Assembly (NCBI GenBank): GCA_034440635.1
Contig: JAOTON010000330.1
Location: forward strand, 416,001 to 480,000
Direction of reading: 5' to 3'
DNA length: 64,000 nucleotides
DNA from: Lepas anatifera
Lineage: Eukaryota > Arthropoda > Thecostraca > Lepadidae
Made by a program: the position numbers and the translations under genes. Below the pieces are notes generated by a model. That model was not told the DNA's origin. It worked only from the letters and a program-made list of their open reading frames with translations, and searched no databases. This document shows positions 33,661 through 43,989 of this stretch, piece after piece. Position 1 is the first letter of the stretch, and every line of letters starts with the position of its first letter.

Positions 33661-33910
33661 CAGCCTTGCCATGCTCTTCCAGTAGGAGCACATACAGGTG
33701 TGCAGTAGAAAGTGTGTATCAAATTCCCGTTCACTCTCATTTTTGTCTGTTAAACGTGAAGTTTAACTGATTTCCCTGTAGCAGCACCGTTGGGGGAGGA
33801 CGCGGGAGAAATTGTCATGTTTTTATTTCAGAAAATAAGCTCAAATTTTCGCCATTTTGGAGAAGCATGGCCGCTTATTCTCCCCCTTGTATCTGCTAGT
33901 GTTTCCGCAG
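33661..33910. other. Unassigned spacer
   Basis: Possible 3' UTR of the candidate gene; no signal identified. Confidence 0.3.
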
Positions 33911-33918
33911 CATGTGGA
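33911..33918 (+). repeat. 8-bp target duplication of second hAT-like element, left
   Basis: CATGTGGA, repeated exactly at 41724-41731. Confidence 0.92.
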
Positions 33919-34064
33919 CAGGGGCGGATCCAGGAATTTTCGCTAGGGGGCCGCAGCGCTGGGGGCGCCACTTTCATGGCCAGGGGGCGCCATTTTTAGT
34001 CCGGCTGGGGGCGCCAAATTTTATGTTCTTTACCCATTTAAAGCATTTTTGTGAACTGAATCAG

Positions 34065-35020
34065 TTAACCTGCGCCCCGGTGGACCTCCGAGTCACCTTC
34101 GCCCTGGTGGGGGTGTTTGAACACCCCCTCTCGAACTCGTCCCCTATGCAGGATAGCGAAAAAACGCGAACCCTGGTGGATAGCTCATACAAATTCATGA
34201 AGACACTATATCAGTCACTTTTTGACTCAGGTCAACATTGAGGTCATGGCAGGTCAAAGAAGTTGGCATTTTGAGCAAAGTCTAGCGTCTGACAGCGTTG
34301 AGTTATAATAATTTTGTAGACACTGTTCGCTCTCTCTCGTCACGGCAAATCGAATGATGTATAATATGAGCATACTAGGTCAAAACACAAATCACCTGAT
34401 TTCAGGTCAGGCCAAGGTCACTTTTTGACTTAGCATAGTCCATATGCCTATCAATCGACTGGCAATAGCAATCCAAACGCAATGGTATAAACCTAAAAGC
34501 TGTATCATCATTTCATGCAAAGTTATTGACCTAAGTCTCAAAACTGCTTAAGTAGCTTCGGATGATCTCTCAGAGGTCACAGGTCAAAAATTGCAACATT
34601 AACCTAAAAAGGGGCCTAAGATACTTCGATCTGGAGAATATGAAGGTATTATCACCTTTATCTACACAAATACAAACCATTTTCTGTTTTATCTGTATTT
34701 CCAATGGAGAGGTCATGATCCGTATTTGACCTTATGTCATCGATATGAAAAATCCCGGAACTTCTTGGAGAACTCGGTGGGGTCATTATGTGCTATAAGT
34801 TTCAATCCGATAGATTCACCCATTTCCTACTTATGCCACCTTCAACATTTTTTGAGGTAAGGTCACTTAACCTGCGCTGATGACCTGACCTGAGATGACC
34901 CAAGCAAACATTTTGGGGGATTCTTGCGGAATCGATCAAGAATAACGTGTGCCAAGTACGGCGGCGCTTCGCGTCGCCGTTTTTTCTTGCCGCCCGAAAA
35001 ACCGGAGGGTCAAAGAGATA
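34065..35020 (+). mobile_element. AGGTCA-rich TTAA-type element (copy d)
   Basis: It starts at a TTAA with TTAACCTGCGCCCCGGTGG, as in copy e, and shares with the other copies the 'aactcggtggggtcattatgtg' block and the hairpin AAGTACGGCGGCGCTTCGCG near 34957. Perfect nuclear-receptor-type direct repeats can be read: spacings of 6 and 4 at 34229-34256, 5 at 34404-34420 and 1 at 34574-34586. The right end lacks a clear inverted terminus. No ORF. It is nested in the 7.8 kb hAT-like element. Confidence 0.75.
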
Positions 35021-36149
35021 ATTAGTTTCATATTTTCTTTAAAAAAATGAGGAAAGATTACGGCTTTGAATGTATCTAAAATACATCTCAGGAGTGGTAA
35101 AAAGTGAATGTATCTCTTTGGCGTTTATTTTATTGTGCACTGGAACCCACGGTTAGTAAAGACACTTTGGGACCCGGGGAGACTGCATGGGGACTATTTG
35201 CTCCCCAATCAGTGATCAAAATTATCTTCAGAAGCCTTAAACAGTTTGAAGAAGACCAACGAATGTTTAGAATAGGCCCGTCTCGTTCAATGAGCCTATG
35301 TTTGTCATTGGGGATTAGGTTTCTACAGGACATGTCAGATCAAGTCCCGATACACTTTGGGAAGCGCCATGATGGTTACATGGACTACTGATTTTGCTTA
35401 TATGATGATGATTAGCACACAGGGCCTTAACTAGCCATAAGGGTCTAATAAACCACTAGGTCAGAGCAGTGATCCCAGTTTCCTTCAATCTGAGCTAGCC
35501 AGCCACGAAGGATCAATTACTTAAGTTCATGGACCTTGGCTTACTTCAAGACCCCAGTTATTGTAAACCTTTCTAAGGCTATATTCTAATATAATGCCCT
35601 CCTAAGACTTGACTGAGACAAGCAACTTGCCGTATTCCAATGTGGTATTTTGACCTTCTTCCGTGCGTAGCCACGCTCGACGTAGGACAAGCGTACCCGG
35701 GATGCACAGGGACCAGTACCGACCAAGTCTACGCAGAATATCAGCATACCGATCTAATGTGCGCACTACGATCACAATGCTGATTTGACCCCACCTGCGC
35801 AGTGTGGATGTAGGCTGGAAATCAGAATAAAATATCAACTTTCGTGGGCCCATTCTTATGTACTCTCGGCATCAGAATACGGCCCCAAGCAAAGGCCCAG
35901 TTTAGGGATACTCCACATCAGCGATCAACTCGGAAAAATGTGTTTGTGTCTCCCTCAACGGCCTCCACCTGAATTTTTGCAGGAACTATAACTAGCTATA
36001 ACCAGATTTTGGCCGTTGGCCTGTCTTTGCTGTGCTATGGCAGCCACATAGGACCCTCGACTGACCAAAGTGAGCTCAAAGTCGTTCACAGTGTACACTT
36101 GTACACTTTCCGGCTTTCTCCAGGGGTTCGCTAACTGGCAGATTTAGAT
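35021..36149. other. Unassigned interior of hAT-like element
   Basis: Unique-looking DNA with short open frames (for example 35104-35391) that carry no recognisable motif. Confidence 0.3.
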
Positions 36150-36359
36150 CCTAATGGATTTAAGGGTCCCACCAGTCCCACTCACAGCAGTCAAAGACCG
36201 TCATGGATGGTTACCTGCCTGGATGCAGGGGGCCCAGCGACTTCCCGATTAGACCTCAGGTCACCTCATGACCTTCCACAAGAATATGGCAGGCCTTGCT
36301 GGGCACGGAAAGACCTGTTGGTCCCGGAGTACCCTTGTTATAGACTGTGCGTTCAGTTC

Positions 36360-36411
<52 letters not shown>

Positions 36412-36870
36412 CGATACAGAGTCCTCTTATGGTCACCGAGGGTATCGCCCTGTCCGACAAAAAACATGCTGGCAAGACATGGCCCTGACTGCGACCGAAA
36501 GATCTGTTAGTTACAGAGATCCCTGTTGACCTAAGATTGCCCTATTGATAACGAGGAGACTCCTGGTCCCAAAGGACCTGCTGACCGTAGAGGGCCCTAC
36601 TTGTCACAGCATCCCCCGCTGGTACAGAGGGCATTCTCGGTTTCTCGGTGGCAGACTGCATTGGGCCCTGCCGACCACAGAATGATGTACTGGTCATACT
36701 TGTCACAGAGGGCCCTGTTGAAAACAGGTGATCCACCTGATTAAAGAGTGTTCTTCTGCCCCTTGGGGACCCTGACGGTCACATATAGGGTGTCGCTTGC
36801 CGCAGAGGGTCACGCTTCTAACAGCAAGTCATGCTGGTCCCCGAGGTTTACGGTTGGTCATAGATTGGCG
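36150..36870 (+). repeat. Degenerate ~30-bp repeat with TA microsatellite
   Basis: Loose units of the form 'acagagggccctgctggtc' recur, for instance at 36583, 36613, 36714 and 36797. A (TA)n tract of about 46 bases at 36363-36408 interrupts them. Confidence 0.65.
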
Positions 36871-38009
36871 TAGCCCGGCTGCCCTTCGCGCGATCTTTGC
36901 CCTTCGGGTGCCTCTCATGCGACTGTGCTAGCCACCCCACCCCTTTACTACGTTTCTGTTTCTCCCTACTACAGTTCCATCACCCAATAAACTCTCCTTC
37001 CCCGATCACCTAGGCATTTTCCAGCTCTATCAACCGGCCGCAAACTCAACCTATCCAAGGTGATGATGTAAGAGATTGCACCTGACCAACACTGACCGAG
37101 CTTATCTATCACTGATCAACAACCGAGAGGGCTGGGTACATGGACGATCCAGGATTTCGATAAGGGGGAAGAGAAGTCTCCGGGGGCGGTCAGACTACCA
37201 TTTGGGGATCAGCTTTTGGTATCATGGATCTTTGTGATGCTAATTTTGCGTATTTGTGATGCCATTTGAAAAAGTGCTGATTAAAAAAAAGTACATTGCC
37301 AAGAAAAGGAAGAATTTCTCAAAGTGCCTCTAGTTAAATAAGCAAGAAGTAAACAGGGCAACATCTACCTGGATTACGTTTTGAAGCAGAATTTACGCAG
37401 AGACGGCCTTTGGAGATTTTGCGAGCCAGTCGTTGCAGTTTACCCTGTCTGCGCAGAGTGGATAGTGATAAACCCATAACATTCTACATAAGGCGAAACT
37501 TTTTGCTGTTTACAGTGGGAGGGACGCAACCAAAATTATGCAGGTGCCTCCTGCCGAGCTCTCAATGTTTTTCTTACACAGATGACGTGGGAATTTCGCA
37601 TTGCTGTCTGGACACAGCCTTTCATTAGTGGCACTGCGAAATAAACACCTCGGCAAAATAAGTAAATGATCGAAGTCAACAGCTTATAGGGTTATCAATA
37701 GATCCGGAATGTTTTTTAACACATTTAAGGGATATTGGTATATGTGCTAAAAATTTGCTTCACAAGAAAAATTACTTTTACCAGTCCCCTTTATTCCATC
37801 GTAGCATGTTCTTGTTGCAAAAGACAACACAGCCATATATTGGACGGGCACACGACCACACATCGGATGGGCATGAATGCACCCTGGGGGATCCTGCGTG
37901 GTAACGGAGCAAAATGACACCAATCGATACCCAAAGCATGCATTAAAAGAACTCGGGGCAATTGTTACCACTCAAAGCTGAGAGCTGTCCATGTGCCATG
38001 GTAGTGCCA
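36871..38009. other. Unassigned interior of hAT-like element
   Basis: A TIR-like start near 37148 suggests the relic of another small element. No coding feature is supported. Confidence 0.3.
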
Positions 38010-38850
38010 TGTTGCAGTGGGATGCCCTAAGGCTGAAAAAGAGCGGTTAATCGTGAAATTGGAGCACCCGAACACAAAGTAGAGGACATCCGAAGTTGAA
38101 GGCGGTACACGTAAAAGTAAGGCGCCCCAAGGCTAAGAAAGACCAGACAATTGTGGAAAATGGGCGCGCAATCATGCATTAGCGGACAGTCAAAAGTGGA
38201 TCAGAGCGATCAATTTTACGGTGGGCCGCTTTAGAGCTAAAAGGGACGGTCAATCATGATATAGGGGTTCTGAATCACAAAGCGGAGGGCGGCCAGAGGT
38301 GAATGAGGGCAGTCCACGGTGAAGTGGGGTGCTCTAAAGCTGCACAAGAGCGGCAAGCAGTGGAGAAAGTGCGCGCAATGATACAGAAGAGAGCAGCTAA
38401 AAATGGATGAGGGCAGTCCACGTTGCAGTGGGGCACCCTAGGGCTGAAAAGCAGCGGGTCAATTGTGAAAACGGGGAGCCCAGTCACAAAGTTAAGGGCG
38501 CCTGTAGGTAAATGACGGTGGTCCACGTCGCAGAGGTCCGCCAAGCGCTGAAAAAGGGTGGCCAAACGTGAAAAATGGGATTACCAACCATAAATAAAGG
38601 GCGTCCGGAGGTGAATGAGGAGTCCACATTGAAGTGAGGCGCCCTAGATCTGCAAAGGAGCGATCAATAGTGGAGAACAGGAGAACAATCATGCAGAAGA
38701 GGGCGGCCAAAGGTAGGCACGGGTGGTCGATGTTGCAGTGGGGCGCTCTAGAGCTGAAAAGGGCGGCCAATCGTGAAATATGGGCGCCCAACCACAAAGA
38801 AGAGGGCGTCAAAAAATCGATGAGGGTGGTCCACGTTGAAGTGTGACGCC
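38010..38850 (+). repeat. ~105-bp minisatellite, degenerate
   Basis: The unit contains 'gtggggcgccctagagctgaaaa', 'ggtcaatcgtgaaa', 'gggcgcccaatcac' and 'ggtggtccacgttg' in fixed order. The 'gtggggygcyctaragctg' part recurs near 38323, 38435, 38633 and 38737 at roughly 100-115 bp steps. Confidence 0.8.
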
Positions 38851-39479
38851 TATTAGTGACCCGGGGGCATGATATATGAGGGAGTGCTTAGGTATATAAA
38901 TGAGTCCAGCGGTGATGCAGCATGGGAGTGCCAAAAGTTCAGCTTGGTACGGTGGTACACCCTGTGGGACGCCAGTGGTCTATAGCCGGGGGAAGTGTGG
39001 TGAGTTAGTCAGTTAGTTATTTGGGCTTTCGGGCGAGGGATGCTAATGGTGATAGTGCATCGGGGGGACGCTGATACTTCACCGAGGCGATACCGAGACT
39101 GGAGTTATGGATACCGGTGGTGCAGGCAAGGGGTGCCTGCAGCACATAGGCGTGGAACCGTCAGTGGAGCGTCGGTGGGAGCAAATAATCCATCATAGGG
39201 ACACTGGTAGGGTAACAACAGGGTAGAAAGGGGGTACACGAACAGGGCACTGGTTGGGCAACAGGGAGGAGAAGACAGTGCATGGGAAGAGCGCTGACGG
39301 CGCAATTTGGTAATCAAGGAGACACCGAAGCTGAAGTTTGGAGCTTCCGGTGATACAGCTTGGGGGGTTTCGCGCATTTAGTGAAATTTGTGGGAGCTGT
39401 CAAGGGGAGGCGCTGGTAAGACAACGGGCCACGTTTGGGATGCAAGAAATTCAAAGTAAAGAGAAGCTGCATGGGGTTT
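38851..39479. other. Transition zone between arrays
   Basis: Weakly repetitive GC-rich DNA with 'gtgatrcagcat' and 'ggggggcgctggt' motifs; no gene. Confidence 0.4.
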
Positions 39480-41560
39480 CTGGCAGGGATGTGTTGGTGC
39501 GTTCATGGAGCTAACGATAGGCACCCATCATGCACCATGGAGGCACAGGGCATGCTGTCAAAAGTTGGGGCGCCCATAGTGGCGCGTGGTGTGGGGATGT
39601 TGTTGGGCGCCGATAGAGTAAAAGTAAGATACCAATGATTCATCAAGCAATCAGCAGAAATATGTGGGCACCTATAGTGATGTGTGGGGGCACCAATGGA
39701 GCGAAAGAAAATCACCAATGTGTACCATGGGTGCCGCCAGACAGAGCGGTTTGTCGAAATGTGAGGGCGCTCCCGATGAGCCCACGGCTGGAAATGAAGG
39801 CGCCGGTGGAGCAAAGAACAGGCACCAATGATTCATTATGGGGGCACCAGTGATACAGAACGATGTGTCAAAAGATGGTGGAAAGAGGTGGGGGGGAAGG
39901 CGCCCATAAAGCTAAAAGCAGACAACAATAATGCATCATAAGAGTGGGGCTCGGGTGGTATAGGAGGGGCTGTTGAAAGGTGAAGACCCCCTCAGTGAGG
40001 CATGGGGGCGCCATTTGAGCAAAAAGGCACCAATGATGGACCACGGGGGCGCCAATGGTGAAGATCGGCTCTAAAAAGCAAAGGCGCCCACGGTGAAGCG
40101 TGGGGCGCCGGTGAAGTACACAGATGTCCAATGATGTCCAATGGGGGCGCCGGTGGTACATGAGGGTTGAAAAAGGTAGGGCGCCCACAGTGACTCGTGG
40201 GGGGCGCCGTTGGAGCAAAAACGAGACATCAATGCTGCACCATGGAGGCGGCAGTGGTATAGAGCGGATTTTCCGAAGGTGGGGGCGCCCGTGGTGAGGA
40301 TTGGGGCGCCAATAGTTTATAGCGGGATGCCAAGAAGTGGGAGAGCCCACGATGAGGCTTGGGGGCGCCGTTGAGTGAAACGAAGGCACCAATGCTGCCC
40401 AATGGGGGCGCCGGTGGTACATGCATGGTTCCAAAGATGGGGCGCCCACAGTGACGCGTGGGGGCGGCGTTGGAACACAAAACGAGACATCAATGCTGCA
40501 CCATTGAGGCACCAGTGATATAGAACGGATTTTTAGAAGATGGGGGCGCCCGTGGTGAAGAGTAGGGTGCCGGTAGTATATAGCGGAATGTCAAGAGGTG
40601 AAAGAGGCTTGGGGGCGCCGTTGGAGTGAAACGAAGGCACCATTGATGCCCAATGGGGGCACCGGTGGTACATTCGGGGTTCCAAAGATGGGGCGCCCAC
40701 AATGACGCGTGGGGGCGCCGTTGGAGCAGAAACGAGACATCAATGCTATACCATGGAGGCGCCACTGGTATGGAGCGGATTGTTAGAAGGTGGGGGCGCC
40801 CGTAGTGGGGAGTGGGGAGAGAGAGTGGGGGGCTCTACTGGTATAAAACGGGCTGGTAAAGGGTGAAGGCCCCCTCATTGAGGCACGGGGCGCCATTTGG
40901 GCAAAAAGGCACCAATGATGTACCACGGGGGCGTCAATGATAAAGAGCGGCTCTAAAAAGCAGAGGCGCCCACGGTGAAGCGTGAGGCGCCGGTGAAGTA
41001 CACAGAAGACACCAATTATGCCCAATGGGGGCGCCGGCGGTACATGAGGGTTCCAAAGGTGGGGCGCCCACAGTGACGCGTGGGGGCGCCGTTGGAGCAA
41101 AAACGATACATCAATGCTGCACCATGGAGGCGGCAGTGGCCGGATTTTTCGAAGGTGGGGGCGCCCGTGGTGAGGATTGGGCCGCCAATAGTTTATAGCG
41201 GGATGCCAAGAAGTGGGAGATCCCACGATGAGGCTTGGGGGCGCCGGTGGAGTGAAACGAAGGCACCAATGATGCCCAATGGGGGCGCCGATGGTACATT
41301 CGGGGTTCCAAAAGATGGGGCGCCCACAGTGACGCGTGGGGGCGCCGCTGGAGTAAAAACGAGACATCAATGCTGCACCATGGGGGCGCCAGTGATATAG
41401 AGCGGATTTCTAGAAGATAGGGGCGCCCGTAGGGAAGAGTGGGGTGCCGGTAATATATAGCGGGATTTCAAGAGGTGGAAGAGGCTTGGGGGCGTCGGCG
41501 GAGTGAAACCACCAATGATGCACCATGGGGGCGCCAGTGATGCAGGGCAGGTTGTCAAAA
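39480..41560 (+). repeat. GGCGCC-rich array with ~255-bp higher-order unit
   Basis: Basic units of about 40 bp carry GGGGGCGCC followed by a variable tail ('ggtggtacat', 'gttggagcaaaaacgagacatcaatg'). The marker 'cgcccacagtgac' occurs near 40183, 40443, 40692 (as '...caatgac'), 41064 and 41321, giving steps of about 250-260 and one of 372. Long minus-strand frames across it (up to 214 codons) are repeat artefacts. Confidence 0.9.
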
Positions 41561-41723
41561 TGTGGTATTTGCATGCAGCGGGATTACCAGGGGGCGCCAG
41601 TGTTTCCGTTTGGCATGCAAATGTGGAGCAAATGGAGGCAGCCCCGGGGGCGCCTTAGTGCCGAGGGGGCGCCTTACCGGCGAGGGGGGCCGCGGCCCCC
41701 GCGGCCCCCCTGGATCCGCCCTG

Positions 41724-41731
41724 CATGTGGA
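41724..41731 (+). repeat. 8-bp target duplication of second hAT-like element, right
   Basis: CATGTGGA, identical to 33911-33918. Confidence 0.92.
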
Positions 41732-41867
41732 CTGATTCTGAACGCGGGAGCACACTTTTCCATCTGGTTTAAAACATTTGTATGATTGTTATGTCCCAAT
41801 CAACTTGTAGTGACACAATTGATCGTATGACTATCGAGTGAAAGTTTAAACTTAACTCAAAGATTGG

Positions 41868-42074
41868 CATAGGCTGATCCAGGATTGCCGATTGGGGGCA
41901 TCTCCCCGTGGGGGGGGGCGCCACTTCTGACCGGCAAACTTATGAGATGGGCGCAAAATGCTATAGGTGAGCGCTGATTTTCGCATCCTAGGGGGGGGTT
42001 TGGGAAGCAACATTTCTGGGGATGCCATCGACCCTTCAGGGGACGCTGACTTGCCCCCCCTGGATCCGCCTATG
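41868..42074 (+). mobile_element. Small hAT-like MITE, 207 bp
   Basis: The ends are CATAGGCTGATCCAGG and CCTGGATCCGCCTATG, inverted repeats with one mismatch. The flanking 8-mers AAGATTGG and AAGTTTAG agree at 6 of 8 positions, consistent with a decayed target duplication. The interior has GGGGGGCGCC as in the 7.8 kb element. Non-coding. Confidence 0.65.
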
Positions 42075-42100
42075 AAGTTTAGTAATTGACTGAAGCATGG

Positions 42101-42558
42101 TTAAAGGGAATGTGGCACCTTGGTTGAATCCTGCAATTTAGTGAAATTAGGCGTACTTTTAGCCAAAAATAATTAAACCACTCATGATTTCTATGAAAAT
42201 GTACAATAAGCTCAATATTTTGTTTTTAAAAATGTTCCTCTAGAAAAAGAAACAAATATCAGCCTTTAGATAATGTCACGATCTGGCAACAACTACCATA
42301 CTTGAAACGCTGTAAGGGCTTCGATTGGCTGATGCTCATCGTGACGTAAGCATATTTCGTCACACCAGTAGCTCACAACAATGGCCGCCGGCGACGGGGG
42401 GCTGAGGGGGGCTGGTGTCAGGTAGGTTTTTGCTTTTTTTCTACGGAAATATCGAGTTCCAAGACAAATGAAATATGGAGTACCGGGTTTTCCGACTTGC
42501 TTTACAAATTGGCTATCTCAGTTAAAATCACGTTGTGAAGGTGCCACATTCCCTTTAA
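42101..42558 (+). mobile_element. TTAA-bordered MITE, copy 1
   Basis: It starts TTAAAGGGAATGTGGCACC and ends with the exact inverse, so the terminal repeats are about 20 bp including TTAA. 450 bp between TTAA borders, no ORF. A nearly full-length inverse copy lies at 48388-48840. TTAA borders suggest piggyBac- or Kolobok-like mobilisation. Confidence 0.85.
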
Positions 42559-42904
42559 GTGCGTGCGTAAGCTCAGGTCACTCATTCGAATAAACCTATA
42601 TTTTATTATTCTCGGGCATCGGGAACGTAGTAGTTGCTTATAAACGAGTACTTTTTATCTCAGGTGAAGGTGCGGAAAAAATAGTAGGCGTGACTACCAT
42701 TGGTACTTGACGGACCGTGGATTAATTGCTGGGATCGCTGGACTGTGGATGACTGGTGTGGAAAAATCGGAAATCAGAAAGACCCGTGGTTCCCTAGTGA
42801 ATAAAAAGAGATAATGAACCTTGCAGTGGGTAGGTTAAAATATATTTTGTTAGTTTTAAGCAAAGACCAAAGTGTGAAAACTTGATGTATTTTGTCTCAG
42901 GGTT

Positions 42905-43934
42905 TTAACCCGCGCCCCACCGGGGGTCCAGCGCCACCTTCACCCCACCGGGGGGCCATCGATGGCCCCCCTCTAACTCCGAAAATATGGGCGTTAGCGC
43001 AAATCTGCAAAGTGCAATAGAAAGCTCGCGTGAATTCAGTAAGAAATTACTTCGCATGTTTTAGTGCTCAGGTCAATGGTTTGACCTCCAGAGGTCAAAT
43101 TAGGTCAAGATCGGCTATTTTCACTCAAATATGCAATGATTAAGCAAACTGGGCTAAACTCTTATGTCATTAGAGCTATTGAGGCCTGGTAAAGTACATT
43201 TGATAGCAAATTGTCAGTACTTTTTCCGCTATGTGAAACGTAAAGACCTCCCGCCAGTGGTTTGACCGCCAGAGGTCACCTCGTGACCTAATATGACCTG
43301 AGGTCACGAAAGGTCAAAAAGTGACCTTGCCGTATATCAAATGAAAGCCAGTGACAAGACAAACACGATGGTGTTTGTTTCACCGCTCTAGCTCAATTAG
43401 GTCAAAAGTTATTGTCAAAATACTGTTTTTGACCTCTGGTGACCTTGGATGACTTTGGAAAAGTCAAAGGGCAAATATGACCCCTGGGATCCGTGAAAGG
43501 GTGTCCAAAAACGTTGTTCTGAGCAGTCTGAGTATTTGCAATCATTTTTGTGCCTTTTATATCATGAAACAGGTTTTCCCCATGCTTTTCCAATGGGAGA
43601 GGTCGCCTCGTGACCTGACCTCAGGGCACGAAATCGAAAAATCCCGGATATACACCTTGTAGACCCTGGAGGGATCATGAAGTGTAGGAAGTTTCAAATC
43701 GATCGACTTTGAAATGTAGCTCTTACAGAGCTCTAAAGGTGTAGTGAGGTGACCTTGGTTGACCTCGTCTGGTGACCTGACCTTGGGTGACCCGGGGTAA
43801 AAAATTTCAGGGATGATGGGAAAATGATGCAGTGAGAGGTAGAGCCCTCAACCGCGGTGCTGCGCCTCGTCGTTTTTCTGCTATCTTGGAAAAACCTTAG
43901 GGGGGCCATCGATGGCCCCCGGTGGGGCGGTTAA
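42905..43934 (+). mobile_element. AGGTCA-rich TTAA-type MITE (copy e)
   Basis: It starts TTAACCCGCGCCCCACCGGG and ends CCCGGTGGGGCGGTTAA, an inverted pair at TTAA borders; GGCCATCGATGGCCCC is present just inside each end. Half-sites are dense: an everted pair with spacer 4 (43082-43097), a direct repeat with spacer 4 (43092-43107), and a run with alternating orientations at 43261-43330. Non-coding. The ends differ from copy c but the body is related. Confidence 0.8.
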
Positions 43935-43989
43935 TAAAATTTAAAATTCAACTCCTGATTAGGCTTGCTTTGTTCACCCTTAATGAAGA

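Larger units (their letters stand above)
33919..41723 (+). mobile_element. Satellite-filled hAT-like element, 7.8 kb
   Basis: It begins CAGGGGCGGATCCAGG and ends CCTGGATCCGCCCTG, a near-perfect inverted pair, and is bordered by a perfect 8-bp duplication (CATGTGGA). It differs in terminus from the 25.9 kb element (CGGATCC against CGTAGCC), so it is a second subfamily. Inside are a nested AGGTCA-rich element (34065-35020), a degenerate ~30-bp repeat with a TA microsatellite (36150-36870), a further TIR-like 'gatccaggatttcgataaggggg' near 37148, a ~105-bp array (38010-38850) and a GGCGCC-rich array (39480-41560). No transposase is recognisable. Confidence 0.87.

Noticed and set aside
39868..41370. 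Minus-strand frames of up to 214 codons with repeated 'RRPHW' and 'ASLWAPH' blocks
   Set aside because: Translation of the GGCGCC array; repeats in the peptide mirror the DNA units.
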